From contig CAZCVI010000010.1 of assembly GCA_964502145.1 (NCBI GenBank), positions 71,134 through 135,133 on the forward strand: DNA of 64,000 nt. The letters are read 5' to 3'. Below the pieces are notes generated by a model. It saw nothing but the letters and a program-made list of their open reading frames with translations. It ran no database searches and was not told the DNA's origin. Source of the stretch: CAZCVI01 sp964502145 (GTDB lineage Bacteria > Acidobacteriota > Aminicenantia > UBA2199). Below are positions 34,719 to 44,014 of the stretch, in pieces; positions within the stretch are counted from its first letter, which is position 1; the number at the start of each line of letters is the position of its first letter. Made by a program: the position numbers and the translations under genes.

Positions 34719-36341
34719 TTATAGATCGGTGCGACCTATACCGATGATAAAACTGGTGACTGTTTTATCGCCTGCGGGATAATCCTGGGGTATACATTCA
34801 TCTCCGACGGGTGTCCGGGTATCAAAAATCACCAGATATCCTTCCTGGCAAAACTCGGTGGCCAGATATTTGCTGGCTAACTGGGCAATGCCCTGGTTAA
34901 GTAAACGGGTGATACTTTTCTGGCGATTCATTTTGGTCTCGATAATATATCTTTTTCCCTTGTAAGATAAGATAATATCCATCACCCCGAACCCGGACCT
35001 GACTTCATAACGCAACTCGCCGCCACCACCTTTGACAAACTGGTAAAGCCACGCGGTCAATAGGAACTGGCCGGTTTTCTCAGTGGGCCGCTTCTCTTTA
35101 TAAAAAGCCACCACACCGATTTGTGAAATATATTGATCGAAATCCAAGAGGATGTTTTTCATATCCAAGCGCTGGCCCGGTAATTCATATTTTTGCGGGG
35201 GTATCACATCGTTGGCGTCTACTTCTTTGAAAAACGCATTCACGTAACGTGCTTTATAAATGGAATTGGCCACGACGGCTTTACCGTCGTGATTCTTGAT
35301 TAAACCGAACTGCTCCAGCCATGATTGATCTTTATTTTCGGGATTAAATTCGACATGATCAAACACGATTTCAATGAAGGTCTCTTTATACTGGTGCGCT
35401 TTCTCGGAAAGATTGTCGAAATGCTGATTATTTTCTTTGAGCAAAAGCTGGATGGCTTTATCCACATCTTGGTCATTGATCGGTTCCACCGTGTTGGGTT
35501 TGACATCCATGGTTAAAATGGTTCCCAAGCGATTGACCAGCCAGGGTTGCCCTGCCGTTTCGGCATGGACTTTTTGTACAGCCTCATTGGTGAAGGGCTG
35601 GTTCGTTTCTGCGGTGTATTGGGCATAGAGATCATGGACATTTTGCAGCGAAAAAGGAGGAAGATTCACATGATCGGCGATATTAAAGGGCGATACGCCG
35701 CCCACCACGAGCTTGGTAATATTACGAATGCCAATCAAACCGACGGAATAGAGCGCTTTGGGTTGATCTGATTTGTATTTCAAATATAACGTTCGTATTG
35801 ATGCGAGAAAATCCTCTAACTCTTTGATTGGAATCCCGTCAAACTCGTCGATAAGAACGACGATTTTTTTGAATTGCAGTATCTCGTTTAATCCCTCGAA
35901 CAGCAACCTGAAAGAGATGTTGTCGTCTAAATGGTGATTCTTTAAAAACTGGAATACGGTATTGGCCTTATCACACCCGACCTCTTTTAGTCGATGGGTT
36001 AATTGTGTATACAGATCCGTTTCAATCAATGAATAAAACTCTTTCTTACTTAGATTTTTATAGTCCTGAAAACTCAGTAATATAATCGCATAAGTCTTAT
36101 CCCGGTGTAATTCTGTTCTCACTCGTTCAAGAAAGGTGGTTTTGCCACTTTGTCTGGGAGCAAAAATTGAAAAATACCGGCCATGGTCGATCATGGTTTG
36201 AATATTTTTCTTATCCGTGTTGGTGACCCCTTCCAAAATAACATAATAGGCGTCTTCTGGATGGACTGTACCTGATTTTTCAAACAGTCGTTTTGGCTTT
36301 TGATATGGTTTATTGGTGGCATTCAATTGAGTTTTATTCAT
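34719..36341 (-). CDS. AAA-ATPase with C-terminal PD-(D/E)XK nuclease-like domain
   Basis: This 540-residue protein has Walker A APRQSGKTT near residue 62 and Walker B KIVVLIDEFDG near residue 160. It is followed by a winged-helix-like region. The C-terminal 110 residues carry the PD-(D/E)XK pattern GFGVMDIILSYKGKRYIIETKMNR, with Asp, Glu-x-Lys in place. The family (AAA_14/DUF1703-like) is numerous in some bacteria and is suspected of roles in mobility or defence, without a proven function. The ATG lies six bases after a strong -10 box, so the mRNA is leaderless. Confidence 0.9.
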   Translation of the reverse strand: MNKTQLNATNKPYQKPKRLFEKSGTVHPEDAYYVILEGVTNTDKKNIQTMIDHGRYFSIFAPRQSGKTTFLERVRTELHRDKTYAIILLSFQDYKNLSKKEFYSLIETDLYTQLTHRLKEVGCDKANTVFQFLKNHHLDDNISFRLLFEGLNEILQFKKIVVLIDEFDGIPIKELEDFLASIRTLYLKYKSDQPKALYSVGLIGIRNITKLVVGGVSPFNIADHVNLPPFSLQNVHDLYAQYTAETNQPFTNEAVQKVHAETAGQPWLVNRLGTILTMDVKPNTVEPINDQDVDKAIQLLLKENNQHFDNLSEKAHQYKETFIEIVFDHVEFNPENKDQSWLEQFGLIKNHDGKAVVANSIYKARYVNAFFKEVDANDVIPPQKYELPGQRLDMKNILLDFDQYISQIGVVAFYKEKRPTEKTGQFLLTAWLYQFVKGGGGELRYEVRSGFGVMDIILSYKGKRYIIETKMNRQKSITRLLNQGIAQLASKYLATEFCQEGYLVIFDTRTPVGDECIPQDYPAGDKTVTSFIIGIGRTDL

Positions 36342-36347
36342 GCTCTA

Positions 36348-36376
36348 ATCATATTTCAATCAATGGAATTTGTCAA
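36348..36376 (-). promoter_or_regulatory. Promoter giving a leaderless AAA-ATPase mRNA
   Basis: A perfect -35 TTGACA (36371-36376), a 17-nt spacer and the -10 box TATGAT (36348-36353) end six bases before the ATG at 36341. Confidence 0.82.
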
Positions 36377-36382
36377 GTAAGG

Positions 36383-36573
36383 CCTGCTTAACCTAAATCC
36401 ACCACCAAGGTTTAAAAAGAACCCCGGATAACCGTGGCACGCTGGACTATCTGGACATACTGGACTTACTGGACAAGCTGGAAAAATCAACGGTTTTGTG
36501 AAATCCAGTAAGTCCAGAATGTCCAGATAGTCCAGTTTTTTCTGAAACTTGGCGGTGAATCCAGGTTAACAGG
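36383..36573. mobile_element. MITE-like element with 9-nt-period hairpin arms
   Basis: This element of about 190 bp has terminal inverted repeats: AACCTAAATCCACCACCAAG on the left (from 36390) and CTTGGCGGTGAATCCAGGTT on the right (to 36567). Inside, a left arm of four TGGAC+N4 units (36442-36481) pairs with a right arm (36505-36535) over 30 bp with one mismatch. No coding capacity is present. A near copy lies at 45.3 kb and others share only the ends. It may be a non-autonomous element moved in trans. It sits between the AAA-ATPase promoter and the terminator of the giant gene. Confidence 0.75.
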
Positions 36574-36616
36574 AAAAAAACAAAAAAAGCGCATCCGGTG
36601 GGGCCGGATGCGCTTT
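36574..36616 (-). terminator. Intrinsic terminator of the giant secreted-protein gene
   Basis: A perfect 10-bp stem (GCGCATCCGG at 36589-36598 with CCGGATGCGC at 36604-36613) has a 5-nt loop. On the minus strand it is followed by a run of seven T, a short break and seven more. It lies 23 nt after the stop codon. Confidence 0.92.
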
Positions 36617-36638
36617 GTTCTATAGCATAGACAATACG

Positions 36639-39600
36639 TTATTTCAAAATGGTGAAATTGGCATTGCTGGTGTCTTGGGCAGTTACACCATTGGCAATGA
36701 TTTTTACTTTACAGGCTGTTTTGTTGCTGCTGACGCTGGGTAACAGCCATTGGTAAGTACTGGTATTGGCGGTGGAAGTAGTGATGGTGGTCCAACTGGT
36801 GCCGCCATTTAAGGTGTATTGGAGTTTTACGGTGGAGATATTGCCAGTAGAGGTCCAGGTAATGGGATGGGTAGTGCTCTTTTTCCAGGATTCGCCGCCA
36901 TTGGGCGCGGTCACGGTGATGGAGGGGGAACGCCAGATGCTGAAGGTGCTGTTGCTGATGTCTGTTACCGAGGAGTCAGCGTCACTGACTTTGATTAAGC
37001 AGGTGGTGGAATCGACTGAAGGAATCACCCAGGAGTAACTGCCGGTGTTGGTCATGTAAGATTGAATGGTATTCCAGGTGGAACCATTGTTAATGGAATA
37101 ACTGATGGCCACGTAGGCGATTGGGCCGGTATAGGTCCAGGTAATAGATTGGGTGGTGCCTTCGCTCCAAGATTGTCCACCATTGGGGGCGGTGAGGGTA
37201 AGGGTTCTGGGGGGGGTGATGGTGAATGTGGCATTACTGGTATCAAAGACTGTGCCTGCGGCATCGCTGACTTTGACCAAACAATTGGCTGAGGGAGTGT
37301 TGGGAACGGACCATAAATATGATCCGGTGGTATTGGGAGTGGATGCGATGATGGTGTTCCATGAACTACCATTATTGGTGGTATACTCGATTTTTAAATT
37401 TGAGACGCTACGGTTGTTGGTCCAAGCGATGGTATGGGTGTTCCCTGCCTCTACACTTTCGCCACCATTGGGGGTTATCACGTTGAGAACAAGGGGCGCC
37501 AATATAGTAAAAACGGCATTACTGGAATCTGTGGATGTGCCTGCGGCATCGCTAATTTTCATCAAACAATTGTTGGCGGGTGCATTGGGCACGGTCCAAT
37601 TGTATGTCCCGGTGTTGCTGGTGGAAGGAGTAAGGGTAGTCCATGTGCTGGCCCCGTTGGTGGTGTATTCAATTTTTACATTGGCAATAGAACCGGTATA
37701 GTTCCAGGTAATGGGTAGAGTGGCACCAATCTCGAAACTTTCGCCACCGTTGGGAGCGAGGAGGGTGATGGAACGGGCGGTGACGATAGAAAATGGGGCA
37801 TTGCTGGTATCAAAGGCTGTGCCTGCGGCATCGCTGACTTTGACCAAACAATTGGTAGAGGGGGTATTGGGCACGGTCCAAACATAGGTGCCGGTAGTAT
37901 TGGGCGTGGAAGCGCTGATGATGTTCCATGATGTGCCACCATCGGTGGTATATTCGAGTTTGACATTGGCCACGTTTCTGGAATTGCTCCAGGAGATGGT
38001 TTTGTTGGTGCCTGTTTCTAAGCTTTCGCTACCATTGGGGGTGAGCAGGGTGAAGGTGAGGGGAGCTAAAATGGTAAAATAGGCATTGCTGGAATCGGTG
38101 CTTGTACCGGCAGCATCACTAACTTTAATGAGACACATGTTGGCGGGTGTATTAGGCACGGTCCAATTGTATGAACCGGTGTTGGTGGTGGAAGGGGTAA
38201 GGGTGGTCCATGTGCCAGCCCCGTTGGTGGTGTATTCGATTTTTACATTGGGAATGGAACCGGTATAATTCCAGGTAATGGGAAGAATGGCATCTACTTC
38301 GGTACTTTCGCCACCGTTGGGAGTGAGGAGGGTGATGGAACGGGCGGTTAAGATGGAAAATGGGGCATTGCTGGTATCAAAGGCTGTGCCTGCAGCATCG
38401 CTAACTTTGACCAAACAATTTGTAGAGGGGGTATTGGGCACGGTCCAAACATAGGTGCCGGTAGTATTGGGCGTGGAAGCGCTGATGATGTTCCATGATG
38501 TGCCACCATCGGTGGTATATTCGAGTTTGACATTGGCCACGTTTCTGGAATTGCTCCAGGAGATGGTTTTGTTGGTGCCTGTTTCTAAGCTTTCGCTACC
38601 ATTGGGGGTGAGCAGGGTGAAGGTGAGGGGAGCTAAAATGGTAAAATAGGCATTGCTGGAATCGGTGCTTGTACCGGCAGCATCGCTAACTTTAATCAAA
38701 CACATGTTGGCGGGTGTATTGGGCACGGTCCAATTGTATGATCCGGTGTTGCTGGTGGAGGCGGCAATGGTGGTCCAAGTAAAAGCAGCATCGGTGGAAT
38801 ATTCGATTTTTACATTGGGAATGGAACCGGTATAGTTCCAGGTAATGGGAAGGATGACATCGACTTCGGTGCTTTCGCCACCATTGGGTGAGGTGAGGGT
38901 GATACTCTTGGATTGGATGGTGGTGGCGGATACTGCGGCACTGGCTTCACTGATCACCGTGTTCTGGTTATAGCTGAAGGGACTGGTAAAGGATTTGATA
39001 GTAAAGTAATAGGTGGTTTCTGAAGCCAGACCTGTGGCTGTATAGCTGGTTTGGGATCTGCTAGTGATGGTCTCAATCAATTGGTAATCGTTTCCCGACG
39101 TGGTGCTACGGTAAATCATATAACCGTTGATGTTGGGGGAAAGAGTGCTATTATCCCAGGAAAGTTGAAGACTGGAAGCGGTTACATCGGCTATCGTTAA
39201 CGCGGTGGGCGCTGTGGTTTGCTTGGTGGCCCAATTGGGGTCGATGGTACTCAACCAATTGATCAAGGTGGTGTTGGCAGTGGTTAAGGCATTCCAGTTG
39301 AGCAGGCAAATGGCGTTTTTGCCAGGAGCGGATAAGAACAGAAGCGAGTCAGGAATGGTGCCGGTTAACTGGTTTCCATCCAAATATAAATTTTTTAAAT
39401 TGGATAGGTACTGGAGGTCGGGAATAGTACCGGAGAGTTGGTTGTTGCTTAAACTTAATTCGGTTAAATTGGGGAGATTGCCGAGATTTGGAATGGAACC
39501 GGAAAGCTGGTTTTTACCAAGGTATAAATAGGTTAAATTGGGATGGCTGGTGAATGTGGGAACAGACCCGGTAAAACTGTTCATTTGCAGCTCTAACCGG

Positions 39601-42338
39601 GTTAATCCGGTCAGATTAGAGAAGTTGGGAATGGTACCGTTAAAATTGTTACTTCCCAGCGTCAAGGTGGTTAACTGGGTAAGGTTATTTAAATGATAAA
39701 TGGTGCCGGTGAGCTGATTGGAACCCAAGCGCAATTGGGTGAGATTGCCGAGATTCGCAAAGCTGGGAATGGAACCGGAGAGGACGTTGGAAGTGAGGGT
39801 TAAACTGGTTAAATTGACCAGTGTACTAAAGCTGGGAATGGCGCCGCTGAGATTGTTGCCTGCAAGGTCCAATTTGGTTAACCCGGTCAGGTTGGTCAAT
39901 TCGGGAATGGTGCCGCTAAAATCATTGTTACTAAGCTCCAGCCGGGTTAAATTGACCAGGTTGTTTAACCCCTGAAGGGGGCCTGTAAACCCATTCATAT
40001 TAAGTTCCAATACGGTTAAATGGAGGAGGTTGCTGAAAATGTCAGCGGTCCCGGTAGCGAGATTATTTGCACTGAGAACCAATTCGGTTAATTCTGTTAG
40101 GTTATTGAGATCAGGAACTGGACCGCTGACCCAGTTATTACTTAAATTTAATTTGATGACATGTTTTAAATCGGCACTTAAGGTCACACCATACCATAAA
40201 CTTTCCGAACCATGGACATTAAATTGTTGCGGGTCATCGGGATGGCGCCAATTATTTTTATTGGTCCAACTATCACCGCCAGTGGCGTTGTACAGCGCGA
40301 TTAGCGCGTTACGTTCGGCCAGGGGAATGCAATCTTCGGGACCAATGATTGTAAAGGGTGTGCTGATTACCGACAGGGTGGATTGGGGATCGGTTATTCT
40401 TAAGACACATTGACTGGCGGGATTATTGGGAATATTCGGGAGCAGCCAGGAGTATTCACCGGTATTGGGAACCACACTGCTAATCATGTTCCATGTTTGT
40501 TGCTCATCGGTTGAATATTCCAGTATTAATAAAGGCATGGTGCCGGTGGATACCCATCTTATGGGCTGGGTGGAACCCTCGGTCCATATTAATGGGGTGG
40601 GAAGGGTGAAGTTTAGATATTTCATGGCACCGATCACAAACGGCGCATCGCTGGTATCGGAAGCTATTCCCGAAGTTTCACGGACCCGGATTAAGCAGGA
40701 ATTGCCAGTCATGCTTTCCTCGATTGCCCAATTGGTGAAACCCTGGGAGATAGAGGTGGGGAATGACGACAACCCGTTGGTGTTCCAGGTGGCTCCGCCG
40801 TCCTGGGACGCTTCGATGATCACCTGGGAGGAATCGCTCAGTCCTGAATAAGTCCATTGAATCTGGGGATTGGTCCCCACCATTAAATATTCGCCACCAT
40901 TGGGAGTGGTGACGGTGATGCTTGATAGTTCTTTGATGGTAAAGGCGGCATTGCTGACATCAAAAGAGGGACCATTGGCATCGCTGATTTTAATCAGACA
41001 CCAGGAGGAAGGGGTATTGGGCGTGAGTATCTGATAGGCACCAGAATTAGGCGCGGAGGCTGCCAATGTGGCCCAAGTGCTGCCATTATCCGTGGATAAC
41101 TCGATATTGACCTGGGTAACGGATACCGGGGCTGTCCAGGTGATCATCTGTGTTGAGCCGACCTGCCACTGTCCCTTACCATTGGGTGAAAGCACGGAAA
41201 AAGGCGAACTGGAATATTTCCACAGCCCTCTTTCAGTGGCAAAGTAGAGGCTTCCATTCATGCTGAATAGGTCAGTAACCCTGGATTGGGTGGTACTATT
41301 GGCGGGAATTTCAGCGAGGAAGGAAACGCTATTGGTGTTATCGCAGTTCCAGAGTTCTGCTTTATCATAATTGTTGTGGAGACAAAAATAGAGTTTGCCG
41401 TCCAGCACGGTAAAAGGCCCGGCGTCAATGGCACCAAAACCAGGATTGGCGGGTTGGGGAATATTATTGGATTTTGTAGGTGCGTTGGTGCCGTCATAGG
41501 ACCATAATTCGGCCTCGGCATTTTCGGGATCGGAAAAAAAATAAAGGCGATTGTTGAATACTTCAAAATCACTGGCATATGGGTTGGAGAAGTTCCCCAC
41601 TTGGACCGGAGAGTTATTAAGATCATAGGCCCATAACTGGTAATAGGGGCTGACGTAAGCCCAAAAATACAATTTGCCATCAAAAGCGATAAAGTTCCTG
41701 CCACCGGTATTGGTGATAGTGGTCAGGTTGACGCCGTCATAGGCAAAGGTTTTCTCACCCGTGGCAGTGGTGGCGGAAAAATAGAGTTTGCCATTGTAAA
41801 CATAGAGGTCATGTGGGTTGGAACCATTGGTGCCGGGGTAAATATCCACGGCCAATATGGAAGAGTTAATGCCGTCCCATTGGCATAGTTCCCAGCCATA
41901 ACCGGTTTTGTAATAGGATAAAAACGCATTGCCATTAAACTCTACAAAAGGACCGCTCATTTGGTCGCTGGAAATCATGGTGGGAGCATTTATGCCATCA
42001 TAGCCGTAGATACCGACCATATCTTCCAACAGGTAAATCTGGTTGTTATACAGGCTAAGGGCGAACAGGTTAAAATACTGGGGCATACCAGAGGCTTTTT
42101 GGGGCGAGGTCGTGCCATCGTATTGATACAAATCGTTGGTGTCAAGGACGCGGTTGTAAGCTTTAAAATAAAGCGTATTGTTCAACACGGCCAAGCCGAT
42201 TTGAGGGTAGATTTCCAGTTCACCGCCCGGTAAATTGACGGATGTTACGTCCTGGGCGATTGCTCCTAAAGGGATGAATAGTCCCAGAATCAGAAGGATG
42301 AGAAATGGGGATAGAAAAGCTGTGATTTTTTCTTTCAT
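36639..42338 (-). CDS. Giant secreted protein with propeller-like, LRR, FN3 and Ig-like repeats
   Basis: This 1,899-residue protein has a signal peptide (residues 1-28, ending GAIA). Residues 30-385 hold ELW-type propeller repeats (AELWSYDGTNAP). Three Ig-like SPNGG repeats follow to about residue 665. A leucine-rich domain (ALYNATGGDSWTNKNNW cap, then LxGxIP repeats) runs to about 1010. Next is a fibronectin type III domain (SSLQLSWDNSTLSPNINGY), then eight more Ig-like repeats (TAPNGGESW...SNANFTI). No cell-wall anchor or sorting signal is visible at the C-terminus. Such proteins are usually extracellular adhesins or matrix proteins. Repeats near 37.9 and 38.5 kb are almost identical, which shows a recent internal duplication. 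It has its own promoter and terminator. Confidence 0.93.
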   Translation of the reverse strand: MKEKITAFLSPFLILLILGLFIPLGAIAQDVTSVNLPGGELEIYPQIGLAVLNNTLYFKAYNRVLDTNDLYQYDGTTSPQKASGMPQYFNLFALSLYNNQIYLLEDMVGIYGYDGINAPTMISSDQMSGPFVEFNGNAFLSYYKTGYGWELCQWDGINSSILAVDIYPGTNGSNPHDLYVYNGKLYFSATTATGEKTFAYDGVNLTTITNTGGRNFIAFDGKLYFWAYVSPYYQLWAYDLNNSPVQVGNFSNPYASDFEVFNNRLYFFSDPENAEAELWSYDGTNAPTKSNNIPQPANPGFGAIDAGPFTVLDGKLYFCLHNNYDKAELWNCDNTNSVSFLAEIPANSTTQSRVTDLFSMNGSLYFATERGLWKYSSSPFSVLSPNGKGQWQVGSTQMITWTAPVSVTQVNIELSTDNGSTWATLAASAPNSGAYQILTPNTPSSWCLIKISDANGPSFDVSNAAFTIKELSSITVTTPNGGEYLMVGTNPQIQWTYSGLSDSSQVIIEASQDGGATWNTNGLSSFPTSISQGFTNWAIEESMTGNSCLIRVRETSGIASDTSDAPFVIGAMKYLNFTLPTPLIWTEGSTQPIRWVSTGTMPLLILEYSTDEQQTWNMISSVVPNTGEYSWLLPNIPNNPASQCVLRITDPQSTLSVISTPFTIIGPEDCIPLAERNALIALYNATGGDSWTNKNNWRHPDDPQQFNVHGSESLWYGVTLSADLKHVIKLNLSNNWVSGPVPDLNNLTELTELVLSANNLATGTADIFSNLLHLTVLELNMNGFTGPLQGLNNLVNLTRLELSNNDFSGTIPELTNLTGLTKLDLAGNNLSGAIPSFSTLVNLTSLTLTSNVLSGSIPSFANLGNLTQLRLGSNQLTGTIYHLNNLTQLTTLTLGSNNFNGTIPNFSNLTGLTRLELQMNSFTGSVPTFTSHPNLTYLYLGKNQLSGSIPNLGNLPNLTELSLSNNQLSGTIPDLQYLSNLKNLYLDGNQLTGTIPDSLLFLSAPGKNAICLLNWNALTTANTTLINWLSTIDPNWATKQTTAPTALTIADVTASSLQLSWDNSTLSPNINGYMIYRSTTSGNDYQLIETITSRSQTSYTATGLASETTYYFTIKSFTSPFSYNQNTVISEASAAVSATTIQSKSITLTSPNGGESTEVDVILPITWNYTGSIPNVKIEYSTDAAFTWTTIAASTSNTGSYNWTVPNTPANMCLIKVSDAAGTSTDSSNAYFTILAPLTFTLLTPNGSESLETGTNKTISWSNSRNVANVKLEYTTDGGTSWNIISASTPNTTGTYVWTVPNTPSTNCLVKVSDAAGTAFDTSNAPFSILTARSITLLTPNGGESTEVDAILPITWNYTGSIPNVKIEYTTNGAGTWTTLTPSTTNTGSYNWTVPNTPANMCLIKVSDAAGTSTDSSNAYFTILAPLTFTLLTPNGSESLETGTNKTISWSNSRNVANVKLEYTTDGGTSWNIISASTPNTTGTYVWTVPNTPSTNCLVKVSDAAGTAFDTSNAPFSIVTARSITLLAPNGGESFEIGATLPITWNYTGSIANVKIEYTTNGASTWTTLTPSTSNTGTYNWTVPNAPANNCLMKISDAAGTSTDSSNAVFTILAPLVLNVITPNGGESVEAGNTHTIAWTNNRSVSNLKIEYTTNNGSSWNTIIASTPNTTGSYLWSVPNTPSANCLVKVSDAAGTVFDTSNATFTITPPRTLTLTAPNGGQSWSEGTTQSITWTYTGPIAYVAISYSINNGSTWNTIQSYMTNTGSYSWVIPSVDSTTCLIKVSDADSSVTDISNSTFSIWRSPSITVTAPNGGESWKKSTTHPITWTSTGNISTVKLQYTLNGGTSWTTITTSTANTSTYQWLLPSVSSNKTACKVKIIANGVTAQDTSNANFTILK
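37745..38880 (-). repeat. Tandem 567-bp duplication inside the giant gene
   Basis: Two adjacent 567-bp units, each coding for a pair of Ig-like repeats, are nearly identical. For example 37888-38082 and 38455-38649 encode the same 64-residue plus-strand shadow sequence without a change. This is a recent in-frame duplication that lengthened the protein by two domains. Confidence 0.88.
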
Positions 42339-42479
42339 TGGTTGCTCCTTGGTTTAATTCTTTGGTTGTGTGTTTTTTTTGAATTGATTAGCTGTCTTAC
42401 AAAGATAGGGTATACTTACTTAGGTTTGGAATAAAACACCAAGCTTCTGAATAGTTGGAGAATTTTATTCGCTAGTTTT

Positions 42480-42508
42480 ATTATACCATATCCTGTTGGC
42501 AAACGCAA
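42480..42508 (-). promoter_or_regulatory. Promoter of the giant secreted-protein gene
   Basis: The -35-like TTGCGT (42503-42508), a 17-nt spacer and a perfect -10 TATAAT (42480-42485) lie about 140 nt before the start codon. Confidence 0.65.
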
Positions 42509-42520
42509 GAAAAAAAAAGA

Positions 42521-42650
42521 GGCCTAAATCCACCGTCAAATTTTTGAAATCGTTGTGGACAGAGTGGACCGAGTGGACTGAGTGGACGATGTGGACAAAA
42601 AAAATGCGTTTGTTTTCGGTCCACATCGTCCACAAAGTCCACATCGTCCA
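42521..42650. mobile_element. Partial 9-nt-repeat hairpin element
   Basis: The left end CCTAAATCCACCGTCAAATT (42523-42542) matches the family's terminal repeat. A left arm of TGGAC units (42556-42596) and a right arm (42618-42650) follow. They pair best over the 14-bp TGGACGATGTGGAC core. A matching right terminus is not evident, so this copy may be broken. Confidence 0.6.
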
Positions 42651-42820
42651 TGCATTTTCAAGAATCTGACTGCCAAGTGGGGAGTTGTGATACGAAGGAA
42701 AAAAAAGAATTGCTGGATAATTTAAAAAGTGGTTGAAAATTTTAGCGATTCAGAGTATACTAAGAAAAGTGGAACCTATTTTTTCGTGGATAATGGAGAA
42801 TTTATGTGTGGGTACTATTT

Positions 42821-43118
42821 CCAACGAATTCATGGAAAAACCAACGCTAGCGTTCAAATTCCAACGAATTCATGGAAAAACCAACGCTAGCGTTCAAATT
42901 CCAATGAATTCATGGAAAAACCAACGCTAGTGTTCAAATTCCAACGAATTCATGGAAAAACCAACGCTAGTGTTCAAATTCCAACGAATTCATGGAAAAA
43001 CCAACGCTTGCGTTCAAATTCCAACGAATTCATTGAAAAACCAACGATAGTGTTCAAATTCCAACGAATTCATTGAAAAACCAACGCTTGCGTTCAAATT
43101 CCAATGAATTCGTTGGAA
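42821..43118. repeat. 40-bp tandem repeat array, seven and a half copies
   Basis: Each 40-bp unit has two 20-bp halves. One is built on CCAACGAATTCATGG. The other is built on the palindrome AACGCTAGCGTT and ends in CAAATT. Copies differ by a few substitutions (CTAG/CTTG, GCG/GTG). The final half copy, CCAATGAATTCGTTGG, is itself palindromic. There are no spacers, so it is not a CRISPR. The unit length is not a multiple of three, and no real gene crosses it. The rest of the gap 42651-43197 shows no gene. Confidence 0.9.
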
Positions 43119-43197
43119 ATTCTACAAAAAGGGTGGAAAGTCCAATCGAGGACACAAATATTCACCAAATATGTAAAATTCACCCCAATGGAAATAC

Positions 43198-44001
43198 TCA
43201 TGCGGGTTGGCATTTAGGGCAGAAGTGGGAACCTCGGGCATTGATGGTCAAACGAACAATAGGGGTCTGGCAAGTAAAACAGGGTTGGTGGTGACGTCCG
43301 TATACTTTTAAGAATGATTGATTGTTCCCTGCTTGGCGATCAGTGCGGCGATAATCGGAGATGGTCGTGCCCTTATTCTCGATGGCAGCAAGCAAGATTT
43401 CGGGGATATGGTGGCTTAGCTTTTTAAGTTTTGGCTTGCTGACTTTGTGGGCGGGTGTCAGGGGGTGAATGCCTGCCCGGAACAAGGCTTCATCGGCATA
43501 AATATTGCCTACACCGGCCAGTACTCTCTGGTCCAGCAATATTGTTTTGATAGCACGCCGCGATTTCAGGACGGAGAGGGCTTGAAACACTGTTTTTTCT
43601 TCCAATGGTTCCTTACCCAACCCGGTCAACAATGGCTGGGTGGCAGGCCACAATTGCATTCTCCCAAATTTGCGGGTATCAATAAAATAAAGAATGGCAC
43701 CATCTGTAAATTGGAGGATGACACGTGTGTGCTTTAAGTCTTTTTCTGCGGTTTGGAACACGAGCTTCCCTGTCATGCGCAGATGAATGGTCAGGGTTTC
43801 ACCTTTTTCCAAGAGCAAACAGATATATTTGCCCCGGCGTTCTACATTCACAATAGGGTTATTGGTTAATGCTTCAGTGAACCCCTTTTCATCATTATAC
43901 ACGGTGCGTGGCCACAGGACCTGGATTTTTTCGATGGTTTTACCGCACAGAATGGGCCACAATTCGCGAACAATGGTTTCTACTTCCGGTAATTCGGGCA
44001 T
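43198..44001 (-). CDS. mutM: Formamidopyrimidine-DNA glycosylase
   Basis: This 267-residue protein removes oxidised purines such as 8-oxoguanine and nicks the abasic site. The N-terminal PELPEVETI with catalytic Pro2 and Glu3 is intact, as is the Lys of HLRMTGKLVF. The H2TH region includes LDQRVLAGVGNIYADEALF. The C-terminal zinc finger is CFTCQTPIVRLTINARGSHFCPKCQ. The length is normal. It is cytoplasmic. It lies 13 nt downstream of the Ntn-hydrolase gene and may be read from the same transcript. Confidence 0.97.
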   Translation of the reverse strand: MPELPEVETIVRELWPILCGKTIEKIQVLWPRTVYNDEKGFTEALTNNPIVNVERRGKYICLLLEKGETLTIHLRMTGKLVFQTAEKDLKHTRVILQFTDGAILYFIDTRKFGRMQLWPATQPLLTGLGKEPLEEKTVFQALSVLKSRRAIKTILLDQRVLAGVGNIYADEALFRAGIHPLTPAHKVSKPKLKKLSHHIPEILLAAIENKGTTISDYRRTDRQAGNNQSFLKVYGRHHQPCFTCQTPIVRLTINARGSHFCPKCQPA

Positions 44002-44014
44002 GATATTATATTTT

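Noticed and set aside
36432..36540. Ordinary Rho-independent terminator for the giant gene
   Set aside because: The hairpin is 30 bp with terminal inverted repeats around it and recurs elsewhere. A separate classical terminator lies at 36574-36616.
42821..43118. CRISPR array
   Set aside because: Units are contiguous 40-bp repeats with no unique spacers and no cas genes nearby.
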